This document shows positions 1-6,714 of a stretch of 17,503 nt of DNA, piece after piece. The position numbers were made by a program, and so were the translations under genes. Under the pieces are notes generated by a model. That model had not been told where the DNA came from, did no database searches, and was given only the letters and a program-made list of their open reading frames with translations. Source of the stretch: Candidatus Nitrosocosmicus sp. (lineage in GTDB: Archaea; Thermoproteota; Nitrososphaeria; Nitrososphaerales; Nitrososphaeraceae); contig JAKDMR010000014.1 of the NCBI GenBank assembly GCA_030452275.1, forward strand, positions 1 to 17,503, written 5' to 3'. Within the stretch, counting starts at the first letter, position 1. Each line of letters begins with the position of its first letter.

Positions 1-114
1 AATAATTATGTACCTGTTTTTTTCTCAAAACTATAATTCAATTCTAGTAGAAGATTAAATGGCTCTGATTTCTTATATTGTCTTTGAACAGTCATTATAG
101 ATCAAAAAGAAAAG

Positions 115-137
115 TAAATATTCAAATAATAAATAAA
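115..137 (+). promoter_or_regulatory. Candidate archaeal TATA region before the FMN reductase gene
   Basis: An A/T-only stretch containing TAAATATT (115-122) and further A/T sequence lies about 15-35 bases before the ATG at 151. Its position suits a BRE/TATA element giving a leaderless or very short leader transcript. Boxes of this kind are common by chance in DNA this AT-rich. Confidence 0.35.
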
Positions 138-150
138 TGAAAAAAAACTA

Positions 151-765
151 ATGACAATAAAATTATTGGGAATTGCAGGAAGTATGAGGAGCAATTCCTA
201 TAGTTTTAAAGCATTAGAACACGCTTTAAAAATAGCTAAGAATAATTATAATGCAGAGATTAATTTATTTGACCTCAGAAAAAATAGATTGCCTATTTAT
301 GAACCCAATTTAAATCATGATCAAATTCAAACTGCAGAAAAAGAAAGCTTACAAATGGCAAATACCCTAGTCAAATGGGCAGATGCGATTATTTTGACTT
401 CTCCTGATTATCATGGCTCAATGTCAGGTGTATTAAAGAATTTTTTAGACTATTTTTGGAAGGAATTTTCTGGAAAAACTTTTGGATACATTTGTGCATC
501 TCATGAAAAGGGCCTTACAGTAATGGAACAAATGAGGACCGCGGTGAGACAATGCTACGGTTGGAGTATGCCCTATGGCATCTCAACAAGCTCCGATGAC
601 TTTGATGATGCAGGCAACATAACAAACAAAAAAACACTGCTAAGGATAGAAATGCTATCTAGAGATCTAGTGTATTATGGAAAAGCTATTAGAAATCAAT
701 TTCTCATAGATGCGTCAAATAAAGTCAAAGAATCTTATTCATTTCTTACATCAAATAAAGGCTGA
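151..765 (+). CDS. NADPH-dependent FMN reductase-like flavoprotein
   Basis: Probable flavodoxin-fold oxidoreductase of the NADPH-dependent FMN reductase family (204 aa, close to the usual 180-200). These enzymes bind FMN and pass electrons from NAD(P)H to flavins, quinones or other acceptors in the cytoplasm; the substrate cannot be told here. Visible signatures are the N-terminal beta strand and phosphate-binding loop GIAGSMRSNSYS (about residues 7-18), and the second flavin loop SPDYHGSMSGVLKNFLDY (about 84-101), both typical of the family. The ATG at 151 puts the first beta strand at the extreme N-terminus, as expected. There is no signal peptide or membrane segment. The gene stands alone on this strand; a hairpin lies just after its stop and the next gene is a methyltransferase of unrelated function. 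The family call is firm and the physiological role unknown. Confidence 0.85.
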   Translation: MTIKLLGIAGSMRSNSYSFKALEHALKIAKNNYNAEINLFDLRKNRLPIYEPNLNHDQIQTAEKESLQMANTLVKWADAIILTSPDYHGSMSGVLKNFLDYFWKEFSGKTFGYICASHEKGLTVMEQMRTAVRQCYGWSMPYGISTSSDDFDDAGNITNKKTLLRIEMLSRDLVYYGKAIRNQFLIDASNKVKESYSFLTSNKG

Positions 766-773
766 ACAATAAT

Positions 774-796
774 ACTAATAAAAGCATTTTATTAGT
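774..796 (+). terminator. Hairpin after the FMN reductase gene
   Basis: A perfect 10-bp inverted repeat (ACTAATAAAA at 774-783 and TTTTATTAGT at 787-796) with a 3-base loop starts 9 bases after the stop codon and is followed by TTTCT. It may be a transcription terminator or a 3'-end stabilising stem. It is very AT-rich, so the stem would be weak. Confidence 0.4.
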
Positions 797-869
797 TTCT
801 ACTATAATTTAATGACATAGAAAACAATCATATGTCTTAATGAGAATTTAATTAATAATTACATACCAA

Positions 870-1784
870 TTGTACAAAACCAATACAACATCCTTTTTGA
901 AATGGGCAGGTGGAAAGAGAAGGCTAGTTACATTATTAGACAAACTTACACCCACTAACATTGACAGATATTTTGAACCCTTTTTAGGTAGTGGTGCTTT
1001 TTTCTTTCATTTGATCCAATCAAGGAAACAGTTTAAAGCTTACTTATCAGATTCAAATCCTCATTTAATTAATACGTATATGGAAGTAAGAGATAATGTA
1101 AATGAACTGGTAGAAATCCTGATGGATCATCAAAACGGTTATCATAAAAGTGGAGAAAAGTATTACTATTCTGTTAGAGATGATCAAAGTAACAAAACCA
1201 CTACAGAAGCTGCAGCGAAGTTTATTTTCTTGAATAAGACATGTTATAATGGATTGTACAGGGTAAACAAGATAGGAAACTTTAATGTTCCCCATGGTAG
1301 GTATTTTAATCCAAAAATATGCAACAAAGAGAAGCTTATTGATTGCTCAAGTTTGCTTAATAGTGCGGAAGTAAAGATTGTTTGCGATATTTATAAAAAC
1401 ACTACTTTAAAGTGTAAAGACAATGATTTTGTTTATTTGGATCCTCCCTATTTCCCATTATCAAAAACATCAAACTTTACAGATTACACTAAAGAAAGTT
1501 TTGGAATTCAGCAACACAAAGAATTGGCAAGTGAGTTTGAGAGACTAGACAATATTGACTCTAAAGTATTGCTTTCGAATTCTAATTCAGAGTATGTTAA
1601 ATCATTGTATAAAAAATACTGCATTTTAAAGGTGAAATCTACTAGGAGTATTAACTGCAATGCAGATAGAAGAAGTGATCATCACGACTTGATAATCTCA
1701 AATTACAATAGAAGAATAAAAAACTCTGAGAACACAGCCCATAAGTTAAACAAGCCGGTGATATCAAAAATAGTAAGCGACTGA
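870..1784 (+). CDS. dam: Dam-family DNA adenine-N6 methyltransferase (solitary)
   Basis: D12-class (alpha-type) site-specific DNA adenine methyltransferase, 304 aa, similar in length to Dam/DpnM proteins (about 270-300). It transfers a methyl group from S-adenosylmethionine to N6 of adenine. Motif X is FLKWAGGKRRL (residues 9-19), the SAM-binding motif I is FEPFLGSGAFF (35-45), and the catalytic motif IV is DPPY (191-194). The middle segment NKTCYNGLYRVNKIGNFNVP is the typical D12 target-recognition flank. Family membership suggests GATC or a related target, but specificity is not proven by sequence. The start is TTG at 870: no Met occurs before about residue 72, and motif X would be lost otherwise. 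No restriction endonuclease or specificity gene lies beside it, so it looks like an orphan methylase, possibly acquired horizontally. It converges on the topoisomerase VI genes. Confidence 0.9.
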   Translation: MYKTNTTSFLKWAGGKRRLVTLLDKLTPTNIDRYFEPFLGSGAFFFHLIQSRKQFKAYLSDSNPHLINTYMEVRDNVNELVEILMDHQNGYHKSGEKYYYSVRDDQSNKTTTEAAAKFIFLNKTCYNGLYRVNKIGNFNVPHGRYFNPKICNKEKLIDCSSLLNSAEVKIVCDIYKNTTLKCKDNDFVYLDPPYFPLSKTSNFTDYTKESFGIQQHKELASEFERLDNIDSKVLLSNSNSEYVKSLYKKYCILKVKSTRSINCNADRRSDHHDLIISNYNRRIKNSENTAHKLNKPVISKIVSD

Positions 1785-1824
1785 TGTATGTATATATGTA
1801 TGAATGTGCATATATACATACATC
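1783..1824. terminator. Perfect 16-bp inverted repeat between convergent genes
   Basis: GATGTATGTATATATG (1783-1798) is followed by a 10-base spacer and then its exact reverse complement (1809-1824). The left arm overlaps the TGA stop of the methyltransferase gene. The palindrome lies between the convergent ends of dam and top6A, so it could act as a bidirectional terminator or 3'-end stem for either transcript. Confidence 0.5.
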
Positions 1825-1868
1825 CTCATTTAGTTATTAAAAAAACACTTTACAATTCACGAGCTCAC

Positions 1869-2969
1869 TCAGATTAAACCCACCATTCGAAGCTTTTGAG
1901 GCAAATAGGTTTCGGATAGATATTTAAATCCATGTTTAAAAAAAGCATCTAATTCACATTTTTCCTTTTTATTTAGAAAGAGATTTAGTTCTTTTTGCCA
2001 TTGTTTATTTTGCATCCAAGGTTTCTTCTTCATGTCATGGGCTCTATTAATATCTTCATCACTTGCGGTCAACCGAGCAACTTCTGGAATATTATACTGA
2101 TAAATATCTGAAAACATCATTCCAAGAACCTGAGCATCTGGAGTTACCAGTCTTTCACTATCATAACTCAAAGATTCACTACCAATTTTGTATCTTAACG
2201 CAATACCTAAGCCCCAAGGATCTGCATCGGCAAAAACCACTACAGGTTTTTTCCACTGTTCGTTTAGAATCTTTACCATCATTCTTGTTGCACGATCCGG
2301 TTCACCCGATCCAGTCAATAAAATAGCGTTGTATTTCTGAATAAAACCAGATTTTCTTATATTATTTAAAACAGTGTCTTTTTCGACCACCATTACAAAG
2401 TCCGCCTTGACATCATCTATTTGGACATCTCCCATGTTGGTTGGGATAAGTTGAGATGTGGCTCTACTTCCAAGATTGCAATCTATAATATCACCCCCAA
2501 CGCGCAATTTTATAGGACCAGAAATCATTCCTTTAGGTTTCGAAGTTACAGAAAACTCTTCTCTTGGGATTCCAGTTAAAAGTTCGACAGCTTTTATAGC
2601 ATTATCAGAATCCTCTTGGCCCGTCCAAAATTTTTGCTTGTTTTTGTCATCTCCTACATTACTAAGGGTTGCATAATACATCCCTCGAATAGTACTTTCC
2701 ATATCTTCATCAAGTAGTTTTTTTACCGCATTGGCCATGACCAAATATTGAGCAAAAGTGGGTATTTTCTTTACACTATCGGGACTAACTTCAATTTTTT
2801 TGTCACCTGTTGTAAGCATTCTTTTTTCATCTGACCAAATAGTATTATCATATCCTATTTTTGGTAAATCCAAGATAGGCATTTGATTTTGTTTGATTAC
2901 ATCATCAGATATTTTCCTCATAATCCTTTTTATGATAGTCACAAATTCTTGTTTTTTTGCAGTAGACAA
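1869..2969 (-). CDS. top6A: DNA topoisomerase VI subunit A (Spo11-like)
   Basis: Catalytic DNA-cleaving subunit of the type IIB topoisomerase VI, which with Top6B relaxes supercoils and decatenates DNA in an ATP-dependent reaction. Length 366 aa matches archaeal Top6A (about 360-390). The winged-helix (CAP) region carries IRGMYYATLSNVGD; by comparison with the Spo11 motif, Tyr99 is the expected nucleophile attacking the DNA backbone. The Toprim metal site is visible as Glu196 in VVEKDTV and as FADADPWG with Asp248 and Asp250. The start is TTG at 2969, giving MSTAKKQEF and leaving only 12 bases after the top6B stop, which indicates co-transcription and probably coupled translation; Met17 is a possible alternative. 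It ends near the palindrome and converges on the methyltransferase gene. Nothing appears truncated. Confidence 0.95.
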   Translation of the reverse strand: MSTAKKQEFVTIIKRIMRKISDDVIKQNQMPILDLPKIGYDNTIWSDEKRMLTTGDKKIEVSPDSVKKIPTFAQYLVMANAVKKLLDEDMESTIRGMYYATLSNVGDDKNKQKFWTGQEDSDNAIKAVELLTGIPREEFSVTSKPKGMISGPIKLRVGGDIIDCNLGSRATSQLIPTNMGDVQIDDVKADFVMVVEKDTVLNNIRKSGFIQKYNAILLTGSGEPDRATRMMVKILNEQWKKPVVVFADADPWGLGIALRYKIGSESLSYDSERLVTPDAQVLGMMFSDIYQYNIPEVARLTASDEDINRAHDMKKKPWMQNKQWQKELNLFLNKKEKCELDAFFKHGFKYLSETYLPQKLRMVGLI

Positions 2970-2981
2970 TGGATAGATTAT

Positions 2982-5480
2982 TTATTTCTTTTTACCCTTA
3001 TTTACCCTTTTACTATAGGAATCTATCGTTGATTGAACTTCTTTGGTTTTAGATTGATTTTGATTTTGAGGTTTGTTAAAGGATTTATTTGTTTTTGCCC
3101 TGTTAACACTTGTTTTCATAGCGAGGCTTTTGTTTTTCTTATTTGTAGTGCCTTTTCCTTTGATAATTAATTTTTTGATAGTTCCTTTGGGTTTTTTATT
3201 TTTAGTAACATTTTTTGTAGGGTCAACCTTACTTAATTTGCCAGCTAAGCTCGGATCGACTTTTTTATTGGCCTTTTTCTTACGTTCTAACTTGTTCAAG
3301 TTTGGTTTAGAAAAGGCCGTGGTTTTGGTCTTTTGGATATCTTTGGTCTTTTGGATATCTTTGGTCTTTTGGATATCTTTGGTCTTTTGGATATCTTTGG
3401 TTTCTTTGATCAGTTGGGCCTCCTGTATGTCAGACTCTAGATCTACATCCGCAAGATCCATTTCTTGAGATGTTTGAACGGGTAAAGGAGAATCAGCAGA
3501 AGAAGCGTTACCTATGTCTATGTCTATTTGGGGCTTTTTGGACAAATGATTCTCAATCAATTTAGTAAACGATTCGTTTAATTTTGAATTTTTACTCCCA
3601 AGCGATTCATTTATTGAATCTACTATGAATGGCAGATAGTGTTTATAAAGTCTGATCTTATTTTCTGCCTCCTTTAATTTGAGTTCTTTGCGTATTTGTG
3701 TACTTAATTTCCTATATAGTTCCGAGAGAGACGATTTCATATAGTATTTCAGTTCGCCTTCTGAAGCAATGCTTTCTTTTCCTGCAGTTTTGTATGGGAT
3801 TTTGGTTGAACAAATATGGAAAAAAATATGCAACGGCAAAACCTCAATGGCTCTATCTTTTTTTGATTCTTTGTTGACGGAAAATTGTTCCTTTGCTTGT
3901 TTTTTGGTGATCCCCATTTTATTAATCTCTACTTCTGATATAACCTCTCTAGCAACGTCGGACCCTTCATCGTATAATAGAGGAATTTTGTTAGCAAAAC
4001 GATATAACTTGAATGAAGGAATATCACCACCATAAGCCAAGCCAGTTTCAACTACTGTGGGCCTATTATTTATCACACATGTTCTTGATGTATAAGTGGT
4101 AAGGACTGGTTTGAGGACTTTAACTGAAAAATTTGATTTTGATAGACTATTTTTGAGTGGTGTGGGTGTGGGCATGGGTGTGGGCGTGGATTCCTCACTT
4201 TGTTCTGATTCAATAGTTGATGCAGTAACATTATCGTCGGCTACTTGAGGATTAGGATTAGCATTATTGAGAATGGGCTTTTCAGCTGTGGCCTGGGCTT
4301 GGGCTTGGGAGGGGGCTTGGGCTTGGGCTGTAACCGTTACTTCTGTATTATCATTCCCTTTATTTGATACAATAGTATATTCGGACATCATTCCTATTGT
4401 AAGAACTTCTCGACCAATAGGGCTAAGATGATCTGTATTAGGATTTTGGAATTTAGTTTTTTTGCAAATGTTTACAATTTTAATAAGATCATGTTCACTG
4501 AAATCACCGGTAGGGGTCTTTAATGATAATCCAGTATTAGTAACAATATCCTTTGCTTTTTCATAAGAAAGCTTTTGAAAAGATGAACTTAAAATTTTTG
4601 GTAAAGACATTTTTTGAGTTTGGAATTTAGAAATGGCTTTTTTTAAGGTTTTTAGATCCATATCGGAGGGATGGGGCAAGATTTCTTGTGCCGGACTAGG
4701 CATTATTGATGTCCTTCTATTAAATTGAAATATACCATCATCTGTTTCAAAGGTTATGGATGAATAAGGATTTACAATACTTGTTTCAGAAACATACTCA
4801 TAAATTTTGTTCTTTGTAATAGGTAATAACTTTGCCCTCAAAATAACTTCTATCCGAAAACCAGATGTGTCCTGAATACGAGAGTGCTGTTTAGGCAGTA
4901 ATTTTTTTGACAATACGATAGGTTTATTGGTTCCAATATCAGTTCTTAACTCAAAATAGTATTCATCTTGCTCATCAATTGATTTATTCCACACTTTAAT
5001 TGGAAAATCGGTATCCTTTGTAGAAAAAGCAGCAACCATTTTCAAACCAACTCCAAAGAGTCCCCTTTGTTGTTTCTCCATGTATTTAGCAGAAGTTAGA
5101 AAAGAGCAAACTGCTATGGGCAGTTTATCTGAATTTATCCCAGTTCCGTTATCTTCACACGCCAACATCCACAGATCATTAGCTTGATCAAAAATTTTTA
5201 ATGAAATTTTAATAGACGGCAGAATCGAAAAACTTTCGCAAGAGTCTAGAGAGTTTTCTATCAGCTCCCTAATGGCCATGTATAAAATACGTTCACCGGT
5301 AAAACCAGCTAATGCGGAATTATCCACAAAAAATTCGGATTCTGCCTTCTTATTGTAAATAATTTTATATTTTTCTAGCTTTGTTGTTGATTGAGAGTTA
5401 TCCTTCTTTAATTCCTCAATTTCTACTTTTACTTGGTCTTCAGCAGGATTTAAGACGGTGGAGGCAGATTTATTCGGCAT
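2982..5480 (-). CDS. top6B: DNA topoisomerase VI subunit B, extended form
   Basis: ATPase subunit of topoisomerase VI, which dimerises on ATP binding and drives strand passage through the Top6A gate. The GHKL ATPase signatures are ELIENSLDSCE (72-82, with Glu72, Asn76 and Asp79), DNGTGI (110-115) and GLFGVGLKM (140-148). An H2TH-like region follows (about 265-368). The transducer domain (about 449-650) includes ETGLAYGG, YRFANKIPLLYDEG and the switch-lysine loop IPYKTAGKESIA. The protein is 832 aa, against roughly 530-620 in familiar archaeal Top6B. The excess sits in two places: an insert of about 80 residues rich in Gln, Ala, Ser, Thr and Pro between H2TH and transducer (about 369-448), and a lysine-rich tail (about 655-832) with four KDIQKT repeats. 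ATG at 5480 is the likely start. It is transcribed with top6A. Confidence 0.95.
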   Translation of the reverse strand: MPNKSASTVLNPAEDQVKVEIEELKKDNSQSTTKLEKYKIIYNKKAESEFFVDNSALAGFTGERILYMAIRELIENSLDSCESFSILPSIKISLKIFDQANDLWMLACEDNGTGINSDKLPIAVCSFLTSAKYMEKQQRGLFGVGLKMVAAFSTKDTDFPIKVWNKSIDEQDEYYFELRTDIGTNKPIVLSKKLLPKQHSRIQDTSGFRIEVILRAKLLPITKNKIYEYVSETSIVNPYSSITFETDDGIFQFNRRTSIMPSPAQEILPHPSDMDLKTLKKAISKFQTQKMSLPKILSSSFQKLSYEKAKDIVTNTGLSLKTPTGDFSEHDLIKIVNICKKTKFQNPNTDHLSPIGREVLTIGMMSEYTIVSNKGNDNTEVTVTAQAQAPSQAQAQATAEKPILNNANPNPQVADDNVTASTIESEQSEESTPTPMPTPTPLKNSLSKSNFSVKVLKPVLTTYTSRTCVINNRPTVVETGLAYGGDIPSFKLYRFANKIPLLYDEGSDVAREVISEVEINKMGITKKQAKEQFSVNKESKKDRAIEVLPLHIFFHICSTKIPYKTAGKESIASEGELKYYMKSSLSELYRKLSTQIRKELKLKEAENKIRLYKHYLPFIVDSINESLGSKNSKLNESFTKLIENHLSKKPQIDIDIGNASSADSPLPVQTSQEMDLADVDLESDIQEAQLIKETKDIQKTKDIQKTKDIQKTKDIQKTKTTAFSKPNLNKLERKKKANKKVDPSLAGKLSKVDPTKNVTKNKKPKGTIKKLIIKGKGTTNKKNKSLAMKTSVNRAKTNKSFNKPQNQNQSKTKEVQSTIDSYSKRVNKGKKK
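3327..3398 (-). repeat. 18-bp tandem repeat, four perfect copies, in top6B
   Basis: The unit GGTCTTTTGGATATCTTT (plus strand) occurs four times without mismatch at 3327, 3345, 3363 and 3381, with degenerate partial copies on both sides. Being 18 bp, it stays in frame and encodes a repeated KDIQKT hexapeptide in the basic tail of Top6B. Perfect identity suggests recent slippage expansion, so copy number may vary between strains. Confidence 0.95.
4291..4331 (-). repeat. GGGCTT-type 6-bp repeat encoding Gln-Ala pairs in the Top6B insert
   Basis: Imperfect GGGCTT/GCTTGG hexamers encode a QAQAPSQAQAQA stretch inside the Top6B insert. A similar G-rich stretch at 4161-4190 (GTGTGG units) encodes alternating Thr-Pro. 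Both are far more G-rich on the plus strand than the surrounding gene and mark a fast-evolving unstructured linker. Confidence 0.8.
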
Positions 5481-5549
5481 AAAATACTTTAATTAATATC
5501 TTATTTGATTTAATCGTTATTCATCGGTCTTGTATATTACATGCTCAAT

Positions 5550-5732
5550 TTAATCGATTTGAGAACCATATGGGGTAGATGAATTTTTCAATTCCTTTAA
5601 AGTAAGTGGAAGAATTTCCACATAATACCTTTTTTTTTCCCTTTGAATAACTAGATAATCAGAGCCAGAGCCAACTATATTTCCATTCAATAATTCTTTA
5701 ATTTTCACAGCTAAAATAGATACACTAGTCAA
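5550..5732 (-). CDS. Conserved-looking 60-aa protein of unknown function upstream of top6B
   Basis: A short open frame (60 aa) on the same strand as top6B, ending 69 bases before it. I do not recognise the family. The predicted product has an N-terminal amphipathic stretch (ILAVKIKELLNG) and then alternating hydrophobic/basic strands (DYLVIQREKKRYYVEILPL), which would suit a small beta-rich fold. It has no cysteines, signal peptide or membrane segment. The start is TTG at 5732, with an A/T-rich TATATTATG-like element about 20 bases upstream. The orderly residue composition and its place at the head of the topoisomerase VI genes favour a real gene. A spurious frame in AT-rich DNA is not excluded. 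Confidence 0.5.
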   Translation of the reverse strand: MTSVSILAVKIKELLNGNIVGSGSDYLVIQREKKRYYVEILPLTLKELKNSSTPYGSQID

Positions 5733-5877
5733 TATTTTTGGTTTTGCATAATATAGAATATGGTTTTAAAGGTCGATATGATCATGCTAGGCAATCAAGC
5801 AGCTAGTCAGCTAGTCGGCCAGTTAATCTGTCAATCAACTGTTTACCTGATTTGGTTTCTAAAGATTAGTGTAAAAA

Positions 5878-5885
5878 TATTTAAG
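5878..5885 (+). promoter_or_regulatory. TATA-like box before the zinc-ribbon gene
   Basis: TATTTAAG lies 14 bases before the ATG at 5899 and 23 bases before an in-frame GTG at 5908. The usual archaeal spacing, about 25 bases from TATA centre to transcription start, would place the start at 5904-5908. That leaves open a leaderless transcript beginning at the GTG rather than at the annotated ATG. Confidence 0.4.
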
Positions 5886-5898
5886 AATTCAACGACCA

Positions 5899-6087
5899 AT
5901 GTTCTCCGTGGACGCCCGATGTGTAAATTGCAACAACAAGGCTGATTTTGATATTGAAAAGAATAAGATAAAATGTGAAAAATGTGGAATGGAAATAGAT
6001 TACGATGATTATATCGAACAGATGAAAGAAAAAGCTGTCACGCTAGCAGATAATTTTCAGTCGGGTTGGGATAAGGGGGGATTTTAA
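5899..6087 (+). CDS. Small zinc-ribbon protein of unknown function
   Basis: Predicted 62-aa protein with two CxxC knuckles, CVNC (Cys8 and Cys11) and CEKC (Cys26 and Cys29), separated by 14 residues. This is the pattern of a rubredoxin-knuckle zinc ribbon that would bind one Zn(II). The C-terminal half is acidic and helical (DYDDYIEQMKEKAVTLADNF) and ends in SGWDKGGF. Such mini-ribbons are common in archaea and often act as nucleic-acid or protein-binding adaptors; no specific role can be assigned. The start may be ATG 5899 or the in-frame GTG 5908. It is divergent from the 60-aa gene and lies upstream of the rps6e block, but a 151-base gap with its own A/T elements argues for separate transcription. 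Confidence 0.75.
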   Translation: MFSVDARCVNCNNKADFDIEKNKIKCEKCGMEIDYDDYIEQMKEKAVTLADNFQSGWDKGGF

Positions 6088-6238
6088 ATAATCTAAAATA
6101 TAACTTGAATACAATTAGTTTGTTGGACAAAAAATAAAAGTTTAGTATGATAATTTCTTTGAACTGAACAAAAGATCTGAGAAAGAATGTAATTTTTAGC
6201 AAGATTAATTAAGGCTAAAAATTTATCTAATAAAGACT

Positions 6239-6640
6239 TTGGTAGAATTTAAAGTAGTTATTTCAGATTCAACGGGTAAAAGCACTAATCAAGAGTTGAA
6301 GGATAAGAGTGCTCAACCACTATTAGGTTCTAAGCTTGGAGACATATTAGAATCGTCTATTTTAGGATTTAAGGAAGGGAAAATAAAGTTAACTGGCGGA
6401 AGCGACAAATCAGGTACACCTATGAGATCGGATCTGCACGGAGCTACAAAAAAGTATGTCCTCATGACAAGAGGAGTTGGAATGCGAAATCTAGCACCCG
6501 GAGAAAGAAAAAGAAAATTGGTCAGGGGAAATATGATCACAGAAGAAATCTATCAATTAAATTGTCGGCTGATTGATGCAACATTGCCTGAAAAAGAACA
6601 ACAATCTTCAACACAGGAAGAAGCCCAGGTAACTAAATAA
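6239..6640 (+). CDS. rps6e: 30S ribosomal protein S6e
   Basis: Small-subunit ribosomal protein shared by archaea and eukaryotes and absent from bacteria. The start of the protein, VEFKVVISDSTGKS, and the core LLGSKLGDILESSILGF, LTGGSDKSGTPMRSDLHG and GMRNLAPGERKRKLVRGN are the family's conserved blocks in the right order. Length 133 aa fits archaeal S6e (about 125-135), with a short hydrophilic C-terminal extension (EKEQQSSTQEEAQVTK). The start is TTG at 6239: the family begins just before FKVVISD and there is no upstream Met, so the non-ATG start is well supported. It heads the group S6e, aIF2-gamma, PIN nuclease, an order seen widely in archaeal genomes, and lies 74 bases before aIF2-gamma. 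Confidence 0.95.
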   Translation: MVEFKVVISDSTGKSTNQELKDKSAQPLLGSKLGDILESSILGFKEGKIKLTGGSDKSGTPMRSDLHGATKKYVLMTRGVGMRNLAPGERKRKLVRGNMITEEIYQLNCRLIDATLPEKEQQSSTQEEAQVTK

Positions 6641-6714
6641 ATTCAAATTCAAAAAATATTTCTTTTATCTTCATCTCATAATTATCTGGTTTAGCACTTT
6701 AAGTAAATTAATAT

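Noticed and set aside
6..95. A 29-codon minus-strand frame (MTVQRQYKK...) divergent from the FMN reductase gene, with an A/T box upstream
   Set aside because: It is too short to judge and shows no recognisable motif. An upstream in-frame stop prevents extension, and such frames are common in AT-rich DNA.
3327..3398. Tandem repeats considered as a CRISPR array
   Set aside because: The 18-bp units are directly adjacent with no spacers, are in frame with top6B, and no cas genes are present.
3073..3468. A 131-aa plus-strand frame with a hydrophobic, repeat-containing product opposite top6B
   Set aside because: It is the antisense reading of the lysine-rich tail: Lys codons (AAA/AAG) read as Phe/Leu on the other strand, which mimics a membrane protein.
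5760..5945. A 61-aa plus-strand frame before the zinc-ribbon gene
   Set aside because: It overlaps the zinc-ribbon gene in another frame. Its product is irregular and includes a translated AGCTAGTC direct repeat, with no family-like features.
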